Assembly: GCA_022820485.1 (NCBI GenBank)
Contig: JAJEFJ010000084.1
Span: forward strand, 1-64,000
Length of the DNA stretch: 64,000 bases
DNA from: Candidatus Latescibacterota bacterium
GTDB taxonomy: Bacteria; Latescibacterota; UBA2968; UBA8231
Reading direction: 5' to 3'
The position numbers and the translations under genes were made by a program. Below, piece after piece: positions 54,938-62,264 of the stretch. Each line of letters opens with the position of its first letter. The first letter of the stretch is position 1. The notes beneath the pieces were generated by a model. The model saw nothing but the letters and a program-made list of their open reading frames with translations, was not told where the DNA came from and searched no databases.

Positions 54938-55246
54938 TTAGGTGCCGCTGTCGTGCGTTTCACGGCGCAATTCCTCACGAATGACTCGCCGCAATGTATC
55001 TGCCAAGTCTTCGTGTTCCTTTGCCTGCCGCAAAGTCTCGTTAATCAGAACTTGATAGCCGCGCTCCCCAGCCTTCTCTTTGAAGTATTCAATGAGGTTG
55101 GTATCTAGCGAGATGGTGATGCGTTGCTTGCGTGGCGCAGGCTTGAGTCCGACGCGGAATGTCGCACGGCCCAAATCCGCTTGCGTCACTTTGGGATATT
55201 CATCCCGATCATCAGAGGTTGGTGAAGAAGAGAAGTTGTTCATCAT
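54938..55246 (-). CDS. brnA: BrnA-type antitoxin
   Basis: 102 aa from the ATG at 55246. C-terminal ribbon-helix-helix-like part: PRKQRITISLDTNLIEYFKEKAGERGYQVLINETLRQA. This is the BrnA antitoxin pattern. It overlaps the toxin gene by 35 nt and sits after it, the normal brnT-brnA order. Represses the operon and blocks BrnT. Confidence 0.88.
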   Translation of the reverse strand: MMNNFSSSPTSDDRDEYPKVTQADLGRATFRVGLKPAPRKQRITISLDTNLIEYFKEKAGERGYQVLINETLRQAKEHEDLADTLRRVIREELRRETHDSGT

Positions 55247-55484
55247 TGGTTGCCTCGCGCATGGAAATAACACGGATTTCATCTTCAGTTTCGGTATGCA
55301 CTATCACTATGACCTTCATGCCCAACAACCCAAGCGTGACCCAACGCTGTTCACCATAGGCTTCGCGATCGTCTTCAAACGTGAACGTCGGACCTGCAAA
55401 GACACGCTCAGAATCAATGAAATCCACCCCATGCTTCTTTAGGTTGGCCTGCCGTTTGGGTTCGTGCCAAATGAATCGCATCAC
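55212..55484 (-). CDS. brnT: BrnT-family RelE-fold toxin
   Basis: 90 aa. FIWHEPKRQANLKKHGVDFIDSERVFAGPTFTFEDDREAYGEQRWVTLGLLG and VVHTETEDEIRVISMREAT-like IVHTETEDEIRVISMREAT are the BrnT signature, including the closing R-x-I-S-x-R-x-A. Ribosome-independent RNase toxin. Intact and paired with brnA. Confidence 0.91.
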   Translation of the reverse strand: MMRFIWHEPKRQANLKKHGVDFIDSERVFAGPTFTFEDDREAYGEQRWVTLGLLGMKVIVIVHTETEDEIRVISMREATNDEQLLFFTNL

Positions 55485-55648
55485 TCTATCATTTCAACGC
55501 TCACCAGCGACAATGAAGCGCAGCAAAATTGCCGTCTGGTTCGTACTCAAGTAATAAATGCTCCAAGCATTGTCAACTCGACAGCGGGATTCTAGTGCGT
55601 ACGGAGACGGTCGCTGTCCTCGGTAGGTCGTCCGTCCCCAAGGCCACC

Positions 55649-55677
55649 TTGACGTTTCGCTGGAAAGACACTACACT
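55649..55677 (+). promoter_or_regulatory. Sigma70-type promoter of the DUF5131 gene
   Basis: TTGACG at 55649-55654, 17 nt, TACACT at 55672-55677; a TATAAT also lies at 55688-55693. The ATG at 55716 has AGAGG 6 nt upstream. Confidence 0.55.
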
Positions 55678-55715
55678 TATGTTCAGTTATAATCTTGGTT
55701 ACGTAGAGGTCTCTC

Positions 55716-56501
55716 ATGTCTCGCAAAAGCACTATCGAGTGGACTAACAGCACTTGGAACCCAGTCACCGGATGCACAAAAATTAGCGCCGGTTGCGACC
55801 ATTGCTATGCCGAGCGCCTTTCTGAGCGTTTCCGTGGCGTCGAGGGACACCCTTTCGAGTCGGGCTTTGATCTGACCCTTCGCCCCAAACGCCTCGAACA
55901 ACCCATGCAGTGGCGGCGTCCACAACTCATCTTCGTCAATTCGATGAGCGATCTCTTCCACAAGGACATTCCCACCGAGTACATCGAGCGCGTATTCGAC
56001 ACGATGGAGCGCGCCGATTGGCACATCTATCAGGTGCTTACCAAGCGCAGTTCGCTAATGCGCCGCTTCGTCCAAGGACGCTACCGAGGCCAAGCGGCTC
56101 CCCCACATATCTGGCTCGGCGTGTCCGTCGAAAACAACGCGGCTTTGACGCGCCTCCGGCACCTGCAACAGACTAACGCCTCTGTACGCTTCGTTTCCTT
56201 CGAGCCGTTGCTCGGTGCAATAGGCGCGGTGGATTTGGAGGGTATTCATTGGGTAATCGCCGGGAGTGAGAGCGGGCCGGGAGCGCGTCCGGTGCGAGCA
56301 GAATGGGTGCGGGCCTTGCGCGACCAGTGTCAGGCTCAGCGCGTCGCCTTTTTCTTTAAGCAATGAGGTGGGCGCACACCGAAAGCGGGTGGGAATACGC
56401 TCGATGGACGACAGTGGTTGGAGTATCCAGAAGTGGAAACGGATCAGCAGCTTGAATCACCGTTACAAGCTATATCTCCACTTCACAAGCATTCTCAGTA
56501 A
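55716..56501 (+). pseudogene. DUF5131 (phage Gp37/Gp68-like) protein cut by a TGA at a conserved Trp
   Basis: The frame from 55716 reads STIEWTNSTWNPVTGCTKIS-AGCDHCYAERL (radical-SAM-like C-x6-C-x2-C cluster), FVNSMSDLFHKDIP, and VIAGSESGPGARP, all DUF5131 landmarks, then meets a TGA at 56364-56366 after VAFFFKQ. Past it the same frame continues GGRTPKAGGNTLDGRQWLEYPE and ends at 56501. Family members read FFKQWGG at that point, so the TGA replaces TGG. The truncated product (216 aa) lacks the C-terminal end. Common in phages and islands; function unclear. Confidence 0.87.
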
Positions 56502-57496
56502 AGAATTTAGCACTGAAATGCTTATGATGTAGTACTCATATAATTAAATTGTTTGGCAATGGTATCCAATTTTTCGACCACTTCCGGGTGAATTTCCTCT
56601 TTCGTCATCTGCTCTGCAATTTGGTAATACTCATTTTCTCTGAGAATCAGCCCTGCTTCCTGCATGATCTCGGCAAGAATATCTTTCCCTTTTGTCTGTT
56701 TCAAAGTAGCGAAAGACTCAAATGGGGTCTTGTATAACGCCGGAGGTAGATACCTCTTCATGTATGCCTCTGTTTGGCTAGCCGCTTGCTTTCCATCAGC
56801 ACTTTCTACAAAACGAGCGATAGCTTCAGGGTGAATGAGATAGCTCTCAATTTCATACCGATCCCAGAACAGCCGTCTCATACCTTTAGGAGCCGAAGAC
56901 GTATTGCGAGATCCCTTGTTGTCGCCGTCGCACAACTCTATACCCTGAAAATCGGGAACGATCAATTGCAAAGAGGAAAAATGGTTTGTCACAAAATGCT
57001 TCTCCTTTTCTGCAGTTGGACGCCAGAATGGTTTTTCCAGAAACTGCAACAAGGGATGTTTCAAAACACTTGCCCACCCCCTCAGGATATCTATATCCGT
57101 CTTTCCTTCCACATACAAAATTTTTCGTTCGGTCTCAGCGAGCAGGATTTCTGTATTATCCAGGGACAAGGTTCTTTTTACTTTTCTTTTGTCGCTGACC
57201 TTCCGTAGCTCACCTGCCAATAAACGCAGGGCTTCCTTGTCAGCGGCATCAATGAGTCGCTCTGAATGAGTCGCAATAACTAGTTGTGAACTGATTTGGC
57301 GGGCATGTTCGCACAAATCGCGGTACATTTTTTCTTGTAACAAAATATGCAGATGCGCATCCGGCTCGTCGATGAGCACGACCGACGCTTCTTTGTACAG
57401 CAAGGCTGCGTAAACTAGCAATACCTGTAAGAAACCACTTGCCGCGCTGCTTAGATCATACCAAGAGCCTTGCTCCGAATGCTGGTAACGGACATA

Positions 57497-57595
57497 TAGC
57501 AGTCCTAAATGATTTGAAAGCATGCGTTCATCAGTTTACCTATGCGTCATTCCCGCGCAAGCGGGAATCCAGTCTTGAATGATTTAGGGTTGCTA
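57497..57595. mobile_element. 99-bp MITE-like element with TA flanks
   Basis: Imperfect terminal inverted repeats: TAGCAGTCCTAAATGATT at the left, and on the other strand TAGCAACCCTAAATCATT at the right (15 of 18 match). Flanked by TA on both sides (57495-57496 and 57596-57597), the duplication left by IS630/Tc1-mariner-type transposases. The middle holds a palindrome ATTCCCGCGCAAGCGGGAAT. No coding capacity. Excision plus loss of one TA restores the host gene. Confidence 0.85.
57550..57569. repeat. Palindrome of the dRS3-like type inside the MITE
   Basis: ATTCCC-N8-GGGAAT, the form of the widespread ATTCCC-GGGAAT hairpin repeats. Only one copy seen in this window. Confidence 0.75.
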
Positions 57596-58231
57596 TATAT
57601 TTCCGCACCACCGCTTGGAGGTAACAACTCGTACCCAAAAAAAGATCGGACGACTTGCTGCAATTTCTGCCATTTATCGGCATCCAGACTGACGGCAAGA
57701 AGCAAATTCCGCAGCACACTGCCGGCCTGAGCTCGTGCTAGTCGTGCTGGGATAACTACGGGATCAAAAGGAGACTCTTTAATATCCACACCCGAGAGAG
57801 GGGGGATGTAAATGGGAATGAGCGGATCATCGATATACTTTTCAAGATCATTTTCGTCCACATCCTTCGCCGGACGAATAGTGGCCAACTCTGTTTCTTT
57901 GTAGATAATCTCAAATCCTATCTTCCATCGATGGGTATGCAACCAGACAGAGGCGGATTCCTGTACATTTTTATCTTTCCAGAGATGCTCAAAGTCTGCC
58001 AGTGGTACTGAGTAGAATCGCTCTGAATTGAGATTCGTACTCGGATAATTGCCGTCTTTCTCTTTCGCTAAGTCGAGATTGTTCTCCGACCACTGGAAGG
58101 CGATTTCCGACCACACAGCGATAGCTTGGAGCAGCGTCGTCTTACCGGAGTTATTCGGTCCGGCAATGACGAGATGGTCCGGGATATCAAATTCTTGTTG
58201 CCCGAACTTCTTGAAGTTATTTACGACGACT

Positions 58232-58597
58232 CTACGGATCATGTCTGTTCGCCTCTGGTACAAAAAGAGGGGGCCTTTCGCTCCATACGATGCGGCCTTT
58301 CCTCAGCCAGTAGTGGCAACGGCAGGACAAGCCGGTCACGTGAACTGAAGGTGCTAGCGAAATCTGTCCGTCCGCATGTTCTGTTATGCACCACCGTTTG
58401 TCAACCTGGGGCGACACATCCAAGTGGACAACTTGTCGGCATGCCTTGCGAGGGCAGACAATCGCCGCATAAAACGGATGTTTGCGTCCTCCAATGATGT
58501 ACACCGTATTTTCCTGGAGGTCATCCGGCAAGTCCTCTACCCACTCAGTGCTGTAGGGACGGAAACGCGCCCATATATTGAAAATCCATCTAAACAT
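58232..58597 (-). CDS. DUF6527-family protein of the ubiquitin-like operon
   Basis: 121 aa. FNIWARFRPYSTEWVEDLPDDLQENTVYIIGG and SLAPSVHVTGLSCRCHYWLRKGRIVW fit DUF6527, a family seen next to bacterial multi-ubiquitin/E1 genes. Cys48-x4-Cys53 and Cys92-x-Cys94 could bind zinc. Its ATG overlaps the E1 stop (ATGTTTAG) and its stop overlaps the ATPase start by 11 nt, so it is tightly coupled on both sides. Role in the pathway unknown. Confidence 0.82.
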   Translation of the reverse strand: MFRWIFNIWARFRPYSTEWVEDLPDDLQENTVYIIGGRKHPFYAAIVCPRKACRQVVHLDVSPQVDKRWCITEHADGQISLAPSVHVTGLSCRCHYWLRKGRIVWSERPPLFVPEANRHDP

Positions 58598-59981
58598 GAC
58601 TAGTATTATTTTTGACTAGTAAACTTCCATCCCCTGTTCCCATGTATCGTTTCATCAATGGATGTGGACCACCCTCGTCCACGGCATTTTCATAGCATCC
58701 ATGTACTAGGCGAAATCGTTGAGTCGCAAATTCAGCGTTGGAGTCAAAGCGATAGGCGTGAATGCGGGCCATGAAATCGTTAAATGCCATACACGCCGCC
58801 TGCATGTTGACGGACATGACCGCCGGCTGTTCCTCACCGACGGCGGCTAAATAGCCTGCCACGCGCTGTTGTTGGTAGTATGCCGGGTCTTTTCGCTGCC
58901 AATCTTCGGCTGTCACCTGCTCCATAGTGTACGCGCCACGCGATAGCAGGCTTTCGCCTTCTGGGTGAATGTAATGCGACACGGCATCGGCGGAGGTGAT
59001 GCCACCTTTACCGTCGGCCTCAAGATGGACTCCTACGTCAAAATAGGGAATCAGGTAGGCACTTGCCAAGCAATCGAGATGGTACCGTCCAAAGGCGGAA
59101 TCCACGCAGCCGAAGATCACGTCGCAATCTACTAAAGCAGCGACGATGTCTGGTGAATCCGTCAATCCTTGGAAAGCATCTACTTTGGTTCCCATGCCGA
59201 TCTTTTGAATAGCCCGCTCAATCGCCAACACCTTTGGCGGCTTATTGCAAGCGTCATCTATGGTACTGTTGATGAGGCGATTCAGATTTTTCTCTTCTAC
59301 TATATCATCGTCCACAATCACCAACTCGCCCACGCAATTACGCACAAGCAGTTCAATGATTATGCTGCCCGTGCCCGAACAACCGACAACCCCTACCCGC
59401 ATAGTACGCAATAAGTCCAACGTGCCCTTGCCAAAAGTTTGCGATAGCTTCTCTTGGTACGCCGTTTGCCGTTGGGATTTGTGGGACTTCCAGATATGGA
59501 TATTGTCGCCGATGGCAGAAACGGTTGGCATATCGGAGAACGTTCCGTGTGCGTCCACCGTGCGAGCCTCAATCTGGCCATTCGATAACATAATAGCAGA
59601 TCCATTTGGTCGCCCATCGTCAAACCAATTGCATACAGAAGGAAATAATTCCCGGTCATTACGATCGTCAAGTTTTGAAAATCGACCGCATCCGTTGGGA
59701 TGGGAATGAATGGTGACGATAGACTGTCCGTCCCGGTCTATATCGCAGATTTTTTCCGGAGACAGACAGTCCCCAAAAGGCCAAGCGACAAAGTCTTCTT
59801 TCCGCTCTGACAGATGATATGGGGGATACAAAACATCCGCGACGATGAGGCGGCGATGCCGTTTCCCTCTCCCCTGGTTGCACAACAAAATGGCGGCAGC
59901 CTCCAGCCCGTCCCCAGGGAAAAGGTGGTTAAAAACCGCCTCATACCGACTCGCGGTCATAGTCAGGATGGTGGTTGTCAT
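58590..59981 (-). CDS. JAMM deubiquitinase-like / ThiF E1-like fusion
   Basis: 463 aa from the ATG at 59981. N-terminal JAMM domain (about 5-150): Glu27, then IHSHPNGCGRFSKLDD with His92, His94, Ser102 and Asp105 (HxH-x7-SxxD). C-terminal ThiF/MoeB adenylation domain (about 185-400): MRVGVVGCSGTGSIIIELL, ELVIVDDDIVEEKNLNRL and VIFGCVDSAFGRYHLD. The fusion joins a Ub-removing or processing peptidase to the activating enzyme in one chain, as in bacterial ubiquitin-like operons. Overlaps the E2 gene upstream (TGATG). Confidence 0.9.
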   Translation of the reverse strand: MTTTILTMTASRYEAVFNHLFPGDGLEAAAILLCNQGRGKRHRRLIVADVLYPPYHLSERKEDFVAWPFGDCLSPEKICDIDRDGQSIVTIHSHPNGCGRFSKLDDRNDRELFPSVCNWFDDGRPNGSAIMLSNGQIEARTVDAHGTFSDMPTVSAIGDNIHIWKSHKSQRQTAYQEKLSQTFGKGTLDLLRTMRVGVVGCSGTGSIIIELLVRNCVGELVIVDDDIVEEKNLNRLINSTIDDACNKPPKVLAIERAIQKIGMGTKVDAFQGLTDSPDIVAALVDCDVIFGCVDSAFGRYHLDCLASAYLIPYFDVGVHLEADGKGGITSADAVSHYIHPEGESLLSRGAYTMEQVTAEDWQRKDPAYYQQQRVAGYLAAVGEEQPAVMSVNMQAACMAFNDFMARIHAYRFDSNAEFATQRFRLVHGCYENAVDEGGPHPLMKRYMGTGDGSLLVKNNTSHV

Positions 59982-60370
59982 CACCCGACTTCAGTGTTTA
60001 GCTGGTTCTTGACGTACTCAATATGCGAAACGATGGAATCGACTCCTGGCTGCCACGAGTTATGATGGCGCGACCAACGCTGCCAAGTCTGACCAAAGTG
60101 AGTTTCAGAGGCCAGAGCACCTATTGATGATCCGTCTGATTTACCAAGCGCAGGGTAAAAGTAAAACATATCCAACATTGATCCGGGATAGCCGCTTGGA
60201 ATGAGTACCATCAGCGTGGATTTTTCTACCGTATAGCCTTGGGGAATGGGAAAGTCAGCGATGAGTAGGCCATACTTGCCGTTGCCCTCAGCGATCTTCT
60301 TCCATTTGGACGGATAATTCCCTTCTAGATATTGAGTATCCTCCGGCGGCAACTCGTAGGAATTAATCAT
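59981..60370 (-). CDS. E2-like protein of prokaryotic family E, without cysteine
   Basis: 129 aa from the ATG at 60370, which overlaps the multi-ubiquitin stop by 8 nt. YELPPEDTQYLEGNYPSKWKKI, YGLLIADFPIPQGYTVEKSTLMVLIPSGYPGSMLDMFYFYP (UBC-fold core) and TWQRWSRHHNSWQPGVDSIVSHI match Prok-E2_E. No cysteine is present in the chain, so the usual E2 thioester cannot form; WSRHH is the most strongly patterned stretch. Probably a scaffold or a non-thioester transfer partner between E1 and target. Confidence 0.83.
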   Translation of the reverse strand: MINSYELPPEDTQYLEGNYPSKWKKIAEGNGKYGLLIADFPIPQGYTVEKSTLMVLIPSGYPGSMLDMFYFYPALGKSDGSSIGALASETHFGQTWQRWSRHHNSWQPGVDSIVSHIEYVKNQLNTEVG

Positions 60371-61088
60371 GGCCTTGCTGCGCCTGTCGCCGGACGGTTT
60401 CAAATCGTTCAATGCCAGGACGGGACAAATCGACCTGATCACTGGCCTCGATTCTCTCTCTTTTACCACCGTGCAATTTCTGGTTGAGAGACCATTCATC
60501 ATCGCGCTTTTCGACCAATGCCAAAATACCGGCTCCGGTGATTTCAGCAGAGTCCACGGTGTGCTTGTCGCCGTCTATGCGGATGCGGTATTTGTGCCCT
60601 TTGGGTGGACGGCGGTCGTTCTTGCCGCATTCCTCAAGGTCAATCGCATCGTCAGAGGCGGGAGGTATGACAAAATACGAGTCCGCATCTTGGACGACAA
60701 TCGTCATGTCATCCGCAATTTCCACATCCACACCGTCTTCAATGTCGGCAAACAGACGCCCCTGCGGGAACTTGTCATCCCGCTCTTTGAGGGCTTTGCC
60801 GGTAATTTTTGCTTTTGGCAGGGCAAGATTGCGCGATCCGTTGAACTCTGGCCGCACTTCATTGCGCAACGGCGGGTTATCCTCGATGGAGCTTTTCCCG
60901 ACGACCAATCGTTCTCCTCCGCGAATGAGGATGAATTCCCCCGACAGGAGAGGAATATCTATGCCGTCTTCACGGCTCAGAAAAATTCGTTCCTCACTAC
61001 AATCGGCGATTTCGTAGAGATCATCGACGGAAACAAGCCCCGAATGGATTGTTTTTTCCCGCCCATCAATCTGGATAGTCGGTTTCAT
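60363..61088 (-). CDS. Multi-ubiquitin-domain protein (ubiquitin-like modifier)
   Basis: 241 aa. The C-terminal 166-231 matches the multiubiquitin domain: YRIRIDGDKHTVDSAEITGAG, WSLNQKLHGGKRERIEASDQ and VDLSRPGIERFETV. A second beta-grasp-like unit lies at 3-64 (TIQIDGREKTIHSGLVSVDDL ending LIRGGERLVVG). The protein ends QQGHD, not GG; internal Gly-Gly pairs sit at 57-58 and 207-208. First gene of the operon, AGAGGG before the ATG. Its attachment chemistry is unknown. Confidence 0.86.
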   Translation of the reverse strand: MKPTIQIDGREKTIHSGLVSVDDLYEIADCSEERIFLSREDGIDIPLLSGEFILIRGGERLVVGKSSIEDNPPLRNEVRPEFNGSRNLALPKAKITGKALKERDDKFPQGRLFADIEDGVDVEIADDMTIVVQDADSYFVIPPASDDAIDLEECGKNDRRPPKGHKYRIRIDGDKHTVDSAEITGAGILALVEKRDDEWSLNQKLHGGKRERIEASDQVDLSRPGIERFETVRRQAQQGHD

Positions 61089-61120
61089 GTTGATTCCCTC
61101 TGATGTTGTGTTAAATGGAT

Positions 61121-61141
61121 CTCTTGTCTAGTGTACAAGAG
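61121..61141. promoter_or_regulatory. Probable XRE operator over the ubiquitin-operon promoter
   Basis: Perfect inverted repeat CTCTTGT-N7-ACAAGAG, 33 nt before the multi-ubiquitin ATG. It covers the predicted -10 of the minus-strand promoter. The divergent XRE protein is the natural ligand. A CTCTTG half-site recurs at 61295-61300. Confidence 0.65.
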
Positions 61142-61157
61142 ACATCCGCAAGCGCAA
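61130..61157 (-). promoter_or_regulatory. Predicted promoter of the ubiquitin-like operon
   Basis: On the minus strand TTGCGC (61157-61152), 16 nt, TACACT (61135-61130). The -10 lies within the inverted-repeat operator. Confidence 0.5.
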
Positions 61158-61245
61158 GGGGCCATTCTCGACCTCATCAGGCTTTGAAAGCTACCTTGGG
61201 CACCGATCATCAAGATAGTATAAGCGCACCCTGATGTCAATTATG

Positions 61246-61266
61246 AAAAAGCATAAATTGCTTTTT
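61246..61266. repeat. Second inverted repeat in the divergent region
   Basis: AAAAAGC-N7-GCTTTTT, the same 7-7-7 geometry as the operator but with different arms, in AT-rich DNA. A further AACATT-N9-AATGTT lies at 61273-61293. Possible extra binding sites. Confidence 0.35.
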
Positions 61267-61336
61267 ATTACAAACATTCACATTAAAAATGTTCCTCTTG
61301 CGATTATATAAATATCCGCCCTTTGCTTTTTATTGC

Positions 61337-61369
61337 TTGACATTTTGCCTGACATCCTATACCTATATA
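61337..61369 (+). promoter_or_regulatory. Promoter of the XRE/ImmA pair, possibly leaderless
   Basis: Consensus TTGACA at 61337-61342; TATACC at 61358-61363 (15 nt) or TATATA at 61364-61369 (21 nt) as -10. Either would start RNA at or within a few bases of the ATG at 61373, and no Shine-Dalgarno is present. Confidence 0.5.
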
Positions 61370-61372
61370 TAA

Positions 61373-61753
61373 ATGCGACGGCGACCGGACTCAGAAAAAC
61401 TCTACGAACTCGTAGGTCAGAAAGTGGAACGGCAGCGGCGCGAGGCGAAGCTCTCGCAAACCCAACTCGCGCAGCGTTGTGGCCTCGCCCGAGGCTCAAT
61501 TGCTAATATTGAGAGCGGAAATCAGCGGCCGACGCTCCACACGCTCTGGTCGCTCGCTGATGCGCTCGGAGTTGATATGCGCTCGCTCTTGCCTTCGCGT
61601 GATGAGTTCTTAAAGAGCGAGACATACACCGCAACCTCTAAAATCACAGGTTGGCTGAAGGATGAGGCAGGCAGGAGCCAAAACCAAGTTAATTCCTTCA
61701 TCGCTGAGAGTCTAGAGAAGGTCAGCCCCAATGTTGCTGGAGAGAAAAGCTGA
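61373..61753 (+). CDS. XRE-family repressor (CapH-like)
   Basis: 126 aa. HTH at about 14-68: LVGQKVERQRREAKLSQTQLAQRCGLARGSIANIESGNQRPTLHTLWSLADALGVD. The C-terminal tail (SRDEFLKSETYTATSKITGWLKDEAG) would be the protease-sensitive part. It overlaps the ImmA/IrrE gene by 23 nt. In CBASS and other defence islands CapH-type repressors are cut by CapP-type proteases on DNA damage. Here the pair faces the ubiquitin-like operon. Confidence 0.87.
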   Translation: MRRRPDSEKLYELVGQKVERQRREAKLSQTQLAQRCGLARGSIANIESGNQRPTLHTLWSLADALGVDMRSLLPSRDEFLKSETYTATSKITGWLKDEAGRSQNQVNSFIAESLEKVSPNVAGEKS

Positions 61754-62231
61754 ACAGTTACTCGTAGAGGCGGGACTGGATACTGTTCCAATTCCCGTGG
61801 AGCAAGTCGCTGCTTACCTAGGCATAAAGGTCGAGTTGGCAGAGCTTGGTGAAGAGTGCTCGGGAGTACTCGTCCGAAATGAAGGCCGTGCTGTCATTGG
61901 TGTGAACCAAGATCACCACCCTAACCGGCGGCGTTTTAGTATTGCACACGAAATTGCCCATTTCGTTCTCCACAAAGGTGATACGTACATCGACAAGGGG
62001 TATCTCGTGCATTTCCGCGACCGGAAGTCTGGTTCCGGCACCAAGCAGGAAGAGATGGCAGCTAATGCGTTTGCAGCGGCACTGCTCATGCCCTCTAAGT
62101 GGGTCCGGGAAGCCTTCAAACAGCATCCCTTTGATCTAACCGAAGACGAAGGCCTAGAAAAGCTCGCTAGAAAGTTCAAAGTGAGTCCCCAAGCAATGAC
62201 TTACCGCCTTATGAATCTTCAACTGATCTGA
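61731..62231 (+). CDS. ImmA/IrrE-family zinc metallopeptidase (CapP-like)
   Basis: 166 aa. Zinc site FSIAHEIAHFVLH (HExxH, about residues 73-77) and the third-ligand region EEMAANAFAAALLMPSKWV. C-terminal KFKVSPQAMTYRLMNL is the typical end. Cleaves or displaces its partner XRE repressor to release transcription. Start ATG lies in the XRE gene; intact. Confidence 0.9.
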   Translation: MLLERKAEQLLVEAGLDTVPIPVEQVAAYLGIKVELAELGEECSGVLVRNEGRAVIGVNQDHHPNRRRFSIAHEIAHFVLHKGDTYIDKGYLVHFRDRKSGSGTKQEEMAANAFAAALLMPSKWVREAFKQHPFDLTEDEGLEKLARKFKVSPQAMTYRLMNLQLI

Positions 62232-62264
62232 AGTCACCTTTAGATCCATTATCTCTTTATTCTT

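Larger units (their letters stand above)
56522..58242 (-). pseudogene. OLD-type ATPase with TOPRIM domain, interrupted by a 99-bp MITE
   Basis: N-terminal part from the ATG at 58242: IRRVVVNNFKKFGQQEF and Walker A IAGPNNSGKTTLLQAI. C-terminal part: SSAASGFLQVLLVYAALL, Walker B VVLIDEPDAHLHILL, ATHSERLIDAAD, then TOPRIM: ILYVEGKTDIDIL and LCDGDNKG, and RYEIESYLI. The frame is broken between residues GGAEIY and VRYQHSE by an inserted element at 57497-57595. Removing the insert plus one TA joins GGAEIY to VRYQ in frame. The gene starts 11 nt inside DUF6527, so it was the last member of the ubiquitin-like operon. Confidence 0.86.

Noticed and set aside
34602-56366. Idea that TAG or TGA is recoded as Trp here
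   Set aside because: TAG and TGA end many intact conserved genes in the window (rpsT and aspS end in TGA, tnpA in TAG), so recoding would extend those proteins.
57550-57569. Start of a CRISPR array or neisserial repeat cluster
   Set aside because: A single palindrome inside a MITE; no spaced repeats anywhere in the window.
61246-61266. Terminator for the ubiquitin-like operon
   Set aside because: It lies upstream of both divergent genes, so a terminator role makes no sense; kept only as a possible binding site.
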